48,408 nt of DNA, from the NCBI GenBank assembly GCA_902793465.1, contig CADBDT010000028.1:1-48408 (forward strand), read 5' to 3'. Under the pieces are notes generated by a model. That model was not told where the DNA came from, did no database searches, and saw only the letters and a program-made list of their open reading frames with translations. The translations under genes were made by a program, and so were the position numbers. Below, one piece after another: positions 8,601 through 16,472 of this stretch (the first letter of the stretch is position 1; the number at the start of each line of letters is the position of its first letter). This DNA is from an uncultured Coriobacteriaceae bacterium. Its GTDB lineage: Bacteria; Actinomycetota; Coriobacteriia; Coriobacteriales; Atopobiaceae.

Positions 8601-9540
8601 CGAAGACAAAGAGGCAAATGTTCGCGCGAACGAGCTCGCGCGAACGAGGCGTATGGTATGCAACTACGTGCTGTATCTTTCCGAGGTCAGACGCTTGTCG
8701 CGCCATACCGCCAGAGCATACAACACCGACCTTCAGGAGTACCTGGACTGGTGCGAGAGGGAGGGCGTTATTCCCCTCGAGGCAACGCGCAGGCAACTGA
8801 GGGGATACCTCGCATATATGGGACGCTCTGGATATGCAGACAAGACCATAAACAGGCGGCTCTCATCGCTCAAATCGTTCTATATGTGGGTTGAGCGCGA
8901 GGGCATGGGCACGGCCGACTCCGTGGCCATGCTAAAGGGTCGTCGTCTGTCCAAGATGCTTCCCAAGACGCTTACGGATGACGACATCTCCCGACTCTTG
9001 GACACATGCGACAAGACAACCGCAGAGGGGATGCGCGACCTTGCGTTCATAGAGATGCTCTATGCTACGGGGGCAAGGATCTCCGAGCTTGCAACGCTGG
9101 AGCCAAGCCACATTGACTACGAGTTGGGGCAGGTTCGCATTTTTGGCAAGCGCGCCAAGGAGCGCATCGTGCCCGTGTACGATGTAGCGCTAAAGGCCGT
9201 GAGCGTATATGTTGAGCGGGCGCGTCCGACCTTGGTGGCGGCCCGCCGCAAGGGCGAGCCAGCACGCACGCTGTTTGTGTCCACCCGTGGAAACGAGATG
9301 AGCGGCGACGCCCTGCGCAAGACGTTCCATACGCATATGCGACTTGCCGGTCTTGACGACACCATTACCCCGCACGGAATACGCCATTCGTTTGCGACCG
9401 AACTCCTTTCTGGAGGAGCCGACCTCAAGGCTGTCCAGGAGCTCCTGGGCCACGAGAGCCTCGCAACCACGCAGATCTACACCCACCTTTCCATCGACAG
9501 GCTTAAGTCTGCCACGCGCCAAGCACACCCGCGCGGCTAA
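8593..9540 (+). CDS. xerC: Tyrosine recombinase XerC/XerD
   Basis: 315 residues from ATG 8593, which overlaps the trmFO stop by 8 bases. XerC and XerD resolve chromosome dimers at dif near division. The N-terminal SAM-like core-binding domain spans about 20-105 (VCNYVLYLSEVRRLSRHTARAY) and the catalytic domain about 125-310. The catalytic set is complete: Arg162 (ATGARISEL), Lys186 (GKRAKER loop), His261/Arg264 (HGIRHSFA), His287 (LLGHES) and nucleophile Tyr296 (QIYTHL). XerC versus XerD cannot be settled from this sequence; the trmFO neighbour favours the xerC position. It is chromosomal housekeeping, not the integrase of the island further along. Confidence 0.9.
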   Translation: MSSEDKEANVRANELARTRRMVCNYVLYLSEVRRLSRHTARAYNTDLQEYLDWCEREGVIPLEATRRQLRGYLAYMGRSGYADKTINRRLSSLKSFYMWVEREGMGTADSVAMLKGRRLSKMLPKTLTDDDISRLLDTCDKTTAEGMRDLAFIEMLYATGARISELATLEPSHIDYELGQVRIFGKRAKERIVPVYDVALKAVSVYVERARPTLVAARRKGEPARTLFVSTRGNEMSGDALRKTFHTHMRLAGLDDTITPHGIRHSFATELLSGGADLKAVQELLGHESLATTQIYTHLSIDRLKSATRQAHPRG

Positions 9541-9568
9541 CATAATGCTGTTATCCTGCTCTTTCCTC

Positions 9569-9605
9569 TGTCCGTTGGGGCTCTTCCTCAACGGACACTT
9601 TTGTC
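9569..9605 (+). terminator. Intrinsic terminator after xerC
   Basis: Stem TGTCCGTTG (9569-9577) pairs with CAACGGACA (9589-9597), 11-base loop, followed by CTTTTGTCCTT. It closes the yraN-xerC transcription unit. Confidence 0.7.
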
Positions 9606-9733
9606 CTTTAACGCAATCTCTGCCTAGAGCGTACGCATTGGGTTTGACTACAACAATACATGCCCTTACCGTCGTATGCGGCAAACGCAATGTCGGAGAT
9701 TTCGACTCCTCATCTATCACGCTGGATGGGGCC

Positions 9734-9964
9734 ATGTCCGAAACCGCGTTCCTCTTCTACACCATTGGGGCTTTTAACTTGGGCAGCGGAATGAGAAACG
9801 CCACTCGGTGGTTCGTGCGCTATGCGGACGAAGTGCTCGGCGACAGAGGGATGGGTACCCACAGCATCTCTAACCTGCAGTGCCATTACAACGACGACTA
9901 CACCATGCTCGCTACCTTCCTCGACCGCACAGGCAGCTCGTCGGAAGACATCGTATCCATATGA
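9734..9964 (+). CDS. Small hypothetical protein
   Basis: 76 residues from ATG 9734; the same frame stays open upstream through the xerC terminator, with a possible TTG start at 9644. I recognise no family. The sequence (MSETAFLFYTIGAFNLGSGM then RWFVRYADEVLGDRGMG, ending SSSEDIVSI) has protein-like composition, a hydrophobic N-terminus and GC-ending codons. The ribosome-binding site is weak (GGATGGGG). It sits in the 540-base gap between the xerC terminator and the rpsB promoter. It may be a small gene, a 3' remnant of a larger one, or chance. Confidence 0.35.
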   Translation: MSETAFLFYTIGAFNLGSGMRNATRWFVRYADEVLGDRGMGTHSISNLQCHYNDDYTMLATFLDRTGSSSEDIVSI

Positions 9965-10078
9965 GCGCCGTCGTGCAAAGGGCGAAAAAACGTAAGGCAG
10001 AGGTCTGTCGGCCCGCGAATAACAATATACACAGCAATATCGGCAATACCAGTCTACGGACACGAGTTCATAAAGACG

Positions 10079-10106
10079 TTGTGATGGAGATGTAATCTGT
10101 TATACT
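10079..10106 (+). promoter_or_regulatory. Promoter for rpsB-tsf
   Basis: TTGTGA (10079-10084), 16-base spacer, TATACT (10101-10106). Confidence 0.6.
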
Positions 10107-10244
10107 GTTTGTTTGTCGTGCGTCCGCACGGCTACATTTCGCACGCGTGACGACTCCTCGTCCGTGGTGCTCGCTGCGAAGCCAGACAGCGGGTGGATAG
10201 AGGGGAATGACCTCACGCGGAGGACCAACCACAGGAGGTAGAAC
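10107..10244 (+). promoter_or_regulatory. Long 5' leader of rpsB, possible ribosomal-protein autoregulatory RNA
   Basis: About 138 bases separate the -10 box from the rpsB start. The leader holds a hairpin CGTGCGTCCGCACG near its 5' end, further GC-rich self-complementary pieces, and then CACAGGAGGTAGAAC as the ribosome-binding site. Ribosomal protein S2 is known to repress its own mRNA through the leader in several bacteria. That this leader does so is inference from its length and position. Confidence 0.4.
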
Positions 10245-11009
10245 ATGGCTGTAAAGATTAATATCCACACACTGCTTGATGCCGGGTGCCATTATGGTCA
10301 CCAGACGCGTCGTTGGAACCCCAAGATGCGTCCCTACATCTTTGGCGAGCGCAACGGCATTTACATCCTCGACCTCAAGCAGACCATCATCAACGGCGAC
10401 CGCGCCTACACGATGCTTCGCGAGACTGCTGCCAAGGGTGGTACCGTGCTCTTTGTTGGCACCAAGAAGCAGGCGCAGGAGTCCATTCAGGTGCAGGCCG
10501 AGCGTTGCGGCATGCCCTACATTAACCAGCGCTGGCTCGGTGGCATGCTTACCAACTTTGTAACCATGCAGTCGCGTATTAAGCGCATGGAGGAGCTCGA
10601 GGCCATGGTGGAGGACGGCCGCATGTCCTCCTTCGTAAAGAAGGAGCAGGCTATGCTCACCAAGGAGCTCGAAAAGCTTCAGCGCAACCTGGGTGGCGTG
10701 CGCAACATGAAGTCCCTGCCCCAGGCAATCTTTGTGGTAGACACCAAGCGCGAGGAGATTGCCGTAAAGGAGGCCAACCGCCTGCACATCCCCGTAATCG
10801 GCCTTCTGGACACCAACTCCGACCCCGATCTTATTGACTATGGCATTCCCGCCAACGATGACGCCATTCGCTCGGTCGCTCTTATGTGCGAGCTTGTGGC
10901 CGACGCCGTTCTTGCTGGCTCTGGCAAGGAGCAGATTACTGCCGAGGAGATGGCCGGCACCGAGGCTGCGCCTGCAGCGGAAGAGGCGCCTGCCGCCGAG
11001 GCCGAGTAA
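10245..11009 (+). CDS. rpsB: 30S ribosomal protein S2
   Basis: 254 residues, normal for S2, with a perfect AGGAGG upstream. S2 binds late to the 30S head-platform region. Typical motifs: [117 protein letters not shown]. The C-terminus is an Ala/Glu-rich low-complexity tail ([21 protein letters not shown]). It is followed after 46 bases by tsf, the conserved order in nearly all bacteria. Confidence 0.98.
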   Translation: MAVKINIHTLLDAGCHYGHQTRRWNPKMRPYIFGERNGIYILDLKQTIINGDRAYTMLRETAAKGGTVLFVGTKKQAQESIQVQAERCGMPYINQRWLGGMLTNFVTMQSRIKRMEELEAMVEDGRMSSFVKKEQAMLTKELEKLQRNLGGVRNMKSLPQAIFVVDTKREEIAVKEANRLHIPVIGLLDTNSDPDLIDYGIPANDDAIRSVALMCELVADAVLAGSGKEQITAEEMAGTEAAPAAEEAPAAEAE

Positions 11010-11055
11010 ACACCGCACGTGCATTAGTGTAAACGCCTAAGAAGGAGGACATAAC

Positions 11056-11925
11056 ATGGCTAAAGTTACCGCTGCTATGGTTAAGCAGCTTCGCGAGATG
11101 ACCGACTCTCCCATGATGGAGTGCAAGAAGGCTCTGGTCGAGGCCGAGGGAGACATCGAGAAGGCCGTTGACGTACTGCGCACGATGGGCCTTGCCAAGG
11201 CAGTCAAGCGCGCTGGCCGCGACACCAACGAGGGAACCATTGCCGCTTACGTGAGCGAGGATGGCAAGAAGGGCGCTCTTCTGGAGCTCACCTGCGAGAC
11301 CGACTTCGTAGGCTCCAACGCCAAGTTCCAGGGCTTTGCCGCAGAGCTCGCCAAGGTTGTTGCAGAGCTTTCGCCCGCCGACGTGGACGGGCTGCTTGCC
11401 TGCGAGATGAACGGCAACTCCGTGGACGCAGAGCTCAAGGAAATGATTCACGTTATTGGCGAGAACATGAAGATCCAGCGCTTCGAGCGCGTTGAGGTCT
11501 CCGAGGGTGGCCTTGTGAGCTACATCCACCACAACGGCAAGCTTGGTGCGCTGGTGGAGTTCTCGTTCAACGACCCCGCAACGATTAACAACGACGAGTT
11601 TAAGAGCTTTGCCCACGACGTGGCTATGCAGGTTGTCGCATCCGCTCCGGCTGGTGCCACCATCGACTCCGTGCCTGCCGACGTCGTGGAGCACGAGAAG
11701 GAGATCTACCGTGCACAGGCTGCAGAGTCTGGCCGTCCCGAGAAGTTCTGGGACAACATCGTAAACGGTCGCCTGAAGAAGTTCTACGAGGAGAGCGTCC
11801 TTACCGAGCAGGACTTTATTAAGGATCCCGACATCACCGTTGGCCAGCTTGCTCAGAACGTATCCAAGAGCGTTGGCGACGAGATTACGATTGTCGACTT
11901 CGTGCGCTTCCAGTTTGGTGAGTAA
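11056..11925 (+). CDS. tsf: Elongation factor Ts
   Basis: 289 residues; ATG 11056 follows AAGGAGGACATAAC. EF-Ts is the guanine-nucleotide exchange factor that regenerates EF-Tu-GTP. The N-terminal UBA-like domain (VTAAMVKQLREMTDSPMMECKKALVEAEGDIEKAVDVLR) is followed by the TDFV contact motif (LLELTCETDFVGSN) and two dimerisation subdomains ending GDEITIVDFVRFQFGE. It is co-transcribed with rpsB. A perfect 35-bp inverted repeat begins 19 bases after the stop and separates it from pyrH. Confidence 0.98.
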   Translation: MAKVTAAMVKQLREMTDSPMMECKKALVEAEGDIEKAVDVLRTMGLAKAVKRAGRDTNEGTIAAYVSEDGKKGALLELTCETDFVGSNAKFQGFAAELAKVVAELSPADVDGLLACEMNGNSVDAELKEMIHVIGENMKIQRFERVEVSEGGLVSYIHHNGKLGALVEFSFNDPATINNDEFKSFAHDVAMQVVASAPAGATIDSVPADVVEHEKEIYRAQAAESGRPEKFWDNIVNGRLKKFYEESVLTEQDFIKDPDITVGQLAQNVSKSVGDEITIVDFVRFQFGE

Positions 11926-11943
11926 GGCATAACGCATAGGATT

Positions 11944-12017
11944 GCATTGCGACGAAGGGGTACCCCCTTTGGTTAAAAGTCGTTTTAACCAAAGGGGGTA
12001 CCCCTTCGTCGCAATGC
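11944..12017. repeat. Perfect 35-bp inverted repeat with 4-base loop, GGTTAAA family copy 1
   Basis: Left arm 11944-11978 starts GCATTGCGACGAAGGGGTAC and ends CTTTGGTTAAAA; right arm 11983-12017 is its exact reverse complement; the loop is GTCG. It lies between tsf and pyrH. A diverged copy lies after proS (20731-20838), sharing the TACCCCC-TT-GGTTAAA core but with different outer arms. Without a U-tract it is not a textbook terminator, although RNA folding would be very stable. Confidence 0.85.
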
Positions 12018-12099
12018 CGGGAGTGTTCCTTAGTTGTGATCTAGCGCTACGTCGATTTCAAAAGTTTTGCATCGCGCCCACCTTTGGCAAACGCAACAC

Positions 12100-12127
12100 T
12101 GTGACGGCGTTGCCATTCTGCTAGACT
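12100..12127 (+). promoter_or_regulatory. Possible promoter for pyrH-frr
   Basis: Extended -10 TGC-TAGACT (12119-12127) with a weak -35 TGTGAC (12100-12105, 16-base spacer), 28 bases before the GTG start of pyrH. Confidence 0.45.
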
Positions 12128-12155
12128 ATGCACGGTAACGAAAGAAGGAGGTCGT

Positions 12156-12884
12156 GTGTCTAACTATACATACAAGCGCGTTTTGCTAAAGCTTTCTGGT
12201 GAGGCTCTTATGGGTTCGCAGGAATATGGAATAGATCCTGCCGTGCCGCAGCGCATTGCCAAAAACATTAAGCCTGCGTGGGAAAACGGCGTCCAGATAG
12301 CCGTAGTTGTTGGCGGGGGCAATATTTTCCGTGGCGTTTCGGGTGCGGCCGCTGGCATGGATCGTGCGCAGGGCGACAACATGGGCATGCTTGCAACCGT
12401 AATCAACTCGCTGGCGCTTCAGGACTGCTTTGAGCGCAATGGCATGGACTGCAGGGTTATGAGCGCCATAGAGATGCGCCAGGTTGCCGAACCCTACATT
12501 CGTCGTCGCGCGATTCGTCATCTGGAAAAGGGTCGCATAGTAATATTTGCCGCAGGTACCGGAAATCCCTACTTTACGACCGATACCGCCGCGGCGCTTC
12601 GTGCCTGCGAGATAGACGCCGAGGTGCTCATGAAGGCCACCAAGGTAAACGGCATCTACGACTCCGACCCGGTAAAGAATCCCGACGCAAAGAAATTTGA
12701 CACCATTACCTATTCCGAGGTGCTAAACCGAGGGCTTAAGGTAATGGATGCGACGGCAACTGCGCTATGCCAAGATAATAAATTGCCTATAATGGTGTTT
12801 AGCATGGAAGAGGCGGAGGCCTTCGCCGGGGCTCTTCGCGGAGAGCATGTTGGAACAACGGTGATTGAAGGGAAGGACGAGTAG
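12156..12884 (+). CDS. pyrH: UMP kinase
   Basis: 242 residues from GTG 12156 with AAGAAGGAGGTC upstream. PyrH phosphorylates UMP to UDP with ATP in pyrimidine nucleotide synthesis. It belongs to the amino-acid kinase fold: [14 protein letters not shown] at the N-terminus, [69 protein letters not shown] and the C-terminal [20 protein letters not shown]. The length is typical. frr begins one base past its stop, the usual pyrH-frr pair. The GTG start and extended -10 promoter suggest expression separable from tsf. Confidence 0.97.
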   Translation: MSNYTYKRVLLKLSGEALMGSQEYGIDPAVPQRIAKNIKPAWENGVQIAVVVGGGNIFRGVSGAAAGMDRAQGDNMGMLATVINSLALQDCFERNGMDCRVMSAIEMRQVAEPYIRRRAIRHLEKGRIVIFAAGTGNPYFTTDTAAALRACEIDAEVLMKATKVNGIYDSDPVKNPDAKKFDTITYSEVLNRGLKVMDATATALCQDNKLPIMVFSMEEAEAFAGALRGEHVGTTVIEGKDE

Positions 12885-12885
12885 C

Positions 12886-13431
12886 ATGAGCATTCATACC
12901 GATGAGGCCGAGATTCGCATGGAAAAGAGCATGGAGTCTCTGGAGTACAACTTTGGCCGCGTACGTACGGGTCGTGCGAATCCGCACATCCTCGATCCCA
13001 TTAAGGTCGACTACTACGGTCAGCCCACGCCCATTACGCAGCTCGCAGGCATAAAGGTGCCCGAGGCATCAATGCTCGTAATCGAGCCGTGGGACAAGAG
13101 CGCGCTCAACAACATCGAAAAGGCCATTCGTCAGTCCGACCTGGGCATAACGCCTTCCAACGACGGACGTTCCATCCGCCTGCCGTTCCCGCAGCCTACC
13201 GAGGAGCGCCGCAAGGAGCTCGTGCGTGACTGCAAGCAGCTTGCCGAGGAGTGCCGCATTTCCATTCGCAACGCCCGCAAGGACGCAAACAGGGCCATCG
13301 ACCGCGATGAGGAGCTCTCCGAGGATCAGCAGAACTCCGAGAAAAAGCGCGTTCAGAACCTTACCGACAAGTACGTAAAGCTTGTTGACGAGCGCTTGAA
13401 GGAGAAGACCGACGAGGTTATGTCCATATAG
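12886..13431 (+). CDS. frr: Ribosome recycling factor
   Basis: 181 residues from ATG 12886. RRF, with EF-G, splits the post-termination ribosome. The start was set after the pyrH stop, giving MSIHTDEAEIRMEKSMESLEYNFGRVRTGRANP, where RTGRA is the conserved tip motif. Further hallmarks are ITQLAGIKVPEASMLVIEPWDKS, SDLGITPSNDGRSIRLPFPQPTEERR and the long C-terminal helix RNARKDANRAIDRDEELSEDQQ. Length and domain order match the family. A hairpin follows 20 bases after the stop. Confidence 0.98.
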   Translation: MSIHTDEAEIRMEKSMESLEYNFGRVRTGRANPHILDPIKVDYYGQPTPITQLAGIKVPEASMLVIEPWDKSALNNIEKAIRQSDLGITPSNDGRSIRLPFPQPTEERRKELVRDCKQLAEECRISIRNARKDANRAIDRDEELSEDQQNSEKKRVQNLTDKYVKLVDERLKEKTDEVMSI

Positions 13432-13450
13432 TCTGGTCGTAGCACACACG

Positions 13451-13498
13451 CGGGGATGCCATACCCAAAACGCCATTGTTATTGGCACGGCATCCCCG
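13451..13498. terminator. Long-looped hairpin after frr, possible terminator
   Basis: CGGGGATGCC (13451-13460) pairs with GGCATCCCCG (13489-13498); inside the loop GCCA and TGGC can extend the stem. There is no T-tract, so intrinsic termination is uncertain. Confidence 0.45.
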
Positions 13499-13540
13499 TA
13501 GTTCTGTCTTAGTAGCCTTTCTGCAAGATTGGAGGCGCAA

Positions 13541-14326
13541 ATGCAGCGAGATGAGGGCAAGTTGCGTAGCTACTTTGCGAATCCCCCCGAGGACGTTAGC
13601 CTGGACGATATAGACTTGGATCGGCTGCCCTGCCATGTATCGTTTATTATGGACGGCAATGGTCGTTGGGCTCAAGCTCGCGGCTTGTCCCGTTCCAAGG
13701 GCCATGTAGCCGGCGTCGACTCGCTGCGCGAGGCCGTTACCACGAGCGTGCGCCTGGGAATCGACGTGCTTTCTGCCTATGCGTTCTCTACAGAAAACTG
13801 GAAACGCCCAAAGGAGGAAGTCGACCTCCTCATGCACCTGTTTGCCACGACGCTCGTAAAGGAGCTTCCGCTCTTTTATCAGGAGAACGTCCGGCTGCGC
13901 TTTTTTGGGGACATAGAGTCGCTTCCGCGCAAGACGTACAAGGTGTTTGAGCGGGGTCTCAACGAGACTGCCTCCAATACGGGCATGACCTTTGCACTGG
14001 CGGTAAACTATGGCTCTCGAGCCGAAATTGCCCGTGCGGCGCGCCTTATAGCGCAGGATGTGAAGGCCGGGACCCTGGACACGCAGGATGTAGACGATAC
14101 CGTCTTCGCAAAATACCTGTACACGGGGGGACTTCCCGACCCGGAGCTGCTCGTAAGGACTTCGGGCGAGCTCCGTCTGTCCAACTACCTTCTGTGGCAG
14201 CTCGCATACACGGAGTTCTATGTAACCGACATGTATTGGCCCGACTTCTCCAAATGGGAATACCTGCGAGCGATTCGTGCGTTCCAGGGTAGGGGAAGAA
14301 GGTTCGGAGGAGTGGTCGAATCGTGA
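13541..14326 (+). CDS. uppS: Isoprenyl (undecaprenyl) diphosphate synthase
   Basis: 261 residues. I use ATG 13541 because TTGGAGGCGCAA places a ribosome-binding site right before it; the in-frame TTG at 13529 lies within that site. This cis-prenyltransferase condenses isopentenyl diphosphate onto an allylic diphosphate to make the polyprenyl carrier for cell-wall precursors. Signatures: VSFIMDGNGRWAQARGL (diphosphate-binding Asp), GVDSLREAV, LSAYAFSTENWKRP, and near the end LLVRTSGELRLSNYLLWQLAYTEFYVTD. It opens a chain of overlapping genes (uppS-cdsA-dxr-rseP) whose products feed or work in the membrane. Confidence 0.96.
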   Translation: MQRDEGKLRSYFANPPEDVSLDDIDLDRLPCHVSFIMDGNGRWAQARGLSRSKGHVAGVDSLREAVTTSVRLGIDVLSAYAFSTENWKRPKEEVDLLMHLFATTLVKELPLFYQENVRLRFFGDIESLPRKTYKVFERGLNETASNTGMTFALAVNYGSRAEIARAARLIAQDVKAGTLDTQDVDDTVFAKYLYTGGLPDPELLVRTSGELRLSNYLLWQLAYTEFYVTDMYWPDFSKWEYLRAIRAFQGRGRRFGGVVES

Positions 14327-15276
14327 GCGTTGGTCAGTCCGACAAGGTGGAGAACACGGAGGAGCCCGTTGGGCTGGACCGTGGAATCGAGCGCTTGGAA
14401 AGCAGGCGCGCTTCAAAAGAAGAAAAGCGCATAGCTGGCGCGCTTAAGGGACAACGGGTGAGGGGCTGGACAGAAAAGCTCCTCACGCGCACGCTTTCCG
14501 GATTCGTATACGTAGTTATTATCATAGCCTGCCTGTTTGCGGGAATCATACCCACGGCAGTGCTTCTTTCGGCCATGGGTTGGCTCTGCTGCTCCGAGTT
14601 CTTTCGCATTTGCAGAATGGCAGGCCGTCGTCCCAACGAGTTCTGTGGCCTTGCGGCCGCGCTTGCATACCCCATCCTATCCGCTCTTTTTGGGGCTACG
14701 TCCATTGTTGCCGTTACGTGCATACTGGCCCTCTTGGTTTGTGTGTGGTACGTGTTTAATCCCAGGTCGAGCATAGGTGACGTTGCCATAACGGTGTTTG
14801 GCCCGCTCTATGCATCGCTCATGCTCTCGTCGCTTTCGCTCATTCGCGCCAGCAATCCCGGTATGGATGGTACCCTGCTCTCCTTGTTGGTCATTGGGTC
14901 CATGTGGGTGGAGGACTCCAGCGCGTATTTGGTTGGTTCGAGCATTGGAACGCACAAGATGGCACCGCGAATCTCTCCCAACAAGAGCTGGGAGGGCTTC
15001 TTTGGCGGTATGGTTGGATGCGTTTTGGTTTGGTGTGTTGGCGCCTTCTTCCATGTGGGCGGACTCACGTGGCCCATTGCAATTATCTGCGGGCTTGCGG
15101 AAGGCGTGGTGGCGGTTCTTGGGGACCTCTTTGAGTCGCGCATAAAGCGAAGCGTGGGAGTCAAGGACTCGGGCAACCTGCTTCCGGGACACGGCGGTCT
15201 TCTGGACAGGACCGACTCGATGCTCTTTGGCGGCACCGTGGCATATTTCATTCTGCTATTTGGGGGAATAATTTGA
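14323..15276 (+). CDS. cdsA: Phosphatidate cytidylyltransferase (CDP-diglyceride synthase)
   Basis: 317 residues from GTG 14323, overlapping the uppS stop by four bases (GTGA). CdsA makes CDP-diacylglycerol, the precursor of all phospholipids. After a hydrophilic N-terminal region of about 60 residues (charged, Glu/Arg-rich), I see roughly eight hydrophobic segments. The family signature is complete near the C-terminus: GDLFESRIKRSVGVKDSGNLLPGHGGLLDRTDS. The long N-terminal tail is atypical; a later start is possible, but the translational overlap supports this one. Confidence 0.95.
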   Translation: MSVGQSDKVENTEEPVGLDRGIERLESRRASKEEKRIAGALKGQRVRGWTEKLLTRTLSGFVYVVIIIACLFAGIIPTAVLLSAMGWLCCSEFFRICRMAGRRPNEFCGLAAALAYPILSALFGATSIVAVTCILALLVCVWYVFNPRSSIGDVAITVFGPLYASLMLSSLSLIRASNPGMDGTLLSLLVIGSMWVEDSSAYLVGSSIGTHKMAPRISPNKSWEGFFGGMVGCVLVWCVGAFFHVGGLTWPIAIICGLAEGVVAVLGDLFESRIKRSVGVKDSGNLLPGHGGLLDRTDSMLFGGTVAYFILLFGGII

Positions 15277-16472
15277 GCATATTTGAGAATACGGCAGGGT
15301 GCGCAAAGCGCCGCCGTCCTCTGCGCGTGGCAGTGCTGGGCTGCTCGGGATCCATTGGCACCCAGACGCTCGACGTGTGCAGGCAGCATGCAAACAAGGT
15401 GGAGGTGGTAGCGCTTTCTGTGCATGCCTCCACGAAGAAGCTTGTTTCGGCAGCACTTGAGTTTGGGGTGCGCCACGTGGCAGTTTCCGACGTAGCGCAC
15501 GGGCAAGATCCCGTATTGGACGAGCTGCCAAAGGGATGCGAGCTGGGCATTGGTCCTAAGGCGGTCACAGACATTGCCACGCTGGACGAAGTTGACTGCG
15601 TTGTGTCCGCCGTCGTTGGAGCGGCTGGCATAGAGGCGGGACTTGCTGCCGTTAAGGCAGGAAAGGTGCTCGCCTACGCAAACAAGGAGTCCATTGTGGT
15701 TGGCGGGGACCTTCTTATGCCGCTTGTAGAGCCAGGGCAGCTTATACCTGTAGACTCAGAGCACAGCGCCATATACCAATGCCTGGTGGGGGAGCGCTCG
15801 GCAGACCTCAGCCGCATATGGCTCACGTGCTCGGGCGGTCCGTTTTACGGAAGGACGCGTGAGGAGCTGGCGTCCGTAACGGCTGCGGAGGCGCTTGCAC
15901 ATCCCACGTGGAGCATGGGGCCAAAGATTACCATCGACTCCGCCACGCTTATGAACAAGGGCCTCGAGGTGCTTGAGGCGCACCACCTGTTTGACGTGCC
16001 TGTAGACAGCATTCGCGTGCTCGTGCATAGGCAGAGTCGCATCCATTCCATGGTGGAGTTTGCGGATGGATCGGTAAAGGCGCAACTCGGTCCTTCGGAC
16101 ATGCGAATACCAATCCAGTATGCGCTTAGCTATCCGGAGCGTTGGGATGCGCCTTGCGATGTGCCAGACTGGTGCGCTGAGCCTGCCCTCACCCTGGGCG
16201 AGGCAGACGAGCAGGCGTTCGGGTGCTTGGCGCTTGCACGGGTTGCCGGACGCACGGGCGGCACGCTTCCCTGTGCCATGAATGCCGCAAACGAGGTTGC
16301 CAACGCTGCGTTTAGGGCGGGTACATGTGGTTTTCTTGACATCGAGCGCATTGTTTCTGCTGTTATGGTTAAGACCGAGCCCGAGAGGGTAGAGTCTTTG
16401 GAACAGCTTGAAGAATGTGACGCCCGATCGAGGGAACTGGCGCGCATGGCACTACGGGAGGTTGGTCGATGA
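15273..16472 (+). CDS. dxr: 1-deoxy-D-xylulose 5-phosphate reductoisomerase
   Basis: 399 residues from TTG 15273, overlapping the cdsA stop (TTGA). Dxr converts DXP to MEP with NADPH, the committed step of the MEP isoprenoid route. Motifs: VAVLGCSGSIGTQTLDV (NADPH binding), YANKESIVVGGDLLMPL, PVDSEHSAIYQCLVGE (metal and substrate), TCSGGPFYGRTREELASVTAAEALAHPTW-like region, KITIDSATLMNKGLEVLEAHHLF, and LPCAMNAANEVANAAF. All expected active-site regions are present. With ispG downstream, two MEP-pathway steps flank rseP, and UppS uses the pathway's product. Confidence 0.96.
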   Translation: MSIFENTAGCAKRRRPLRVAVLGCSGSIGTQTLDVCRQHANKVEVVALSVHASTKKLVSAALEFGVRHVAVSDVAHGQDPVLDELPKGCELGIGPKAVTDIATLDEVDCVVSAVVGAAGIEAGLAAVKAGKVLAYANKESIVVGGDLLMPLVEPGQLIPVDSEHSAIYQCLVGERSADLSRIWLTCSGGPFYGRTREELASVTAAEALAHPTWSMGPKITIDSATLMNKGLEVLEAHHLFDVPVDSIRVLVHRQSRIHSMVEFADGSVKAQLGPSDMRIPIQYALSYPERWDAPCDVPDWCAEPALTLGEADEQAFGCLALARVAGRTGGTLPCAMNAANEVANAAFRAGTCGFLDIERIVSAVMVKTEPERVESLEQLEECDARSRELARMALREVGR

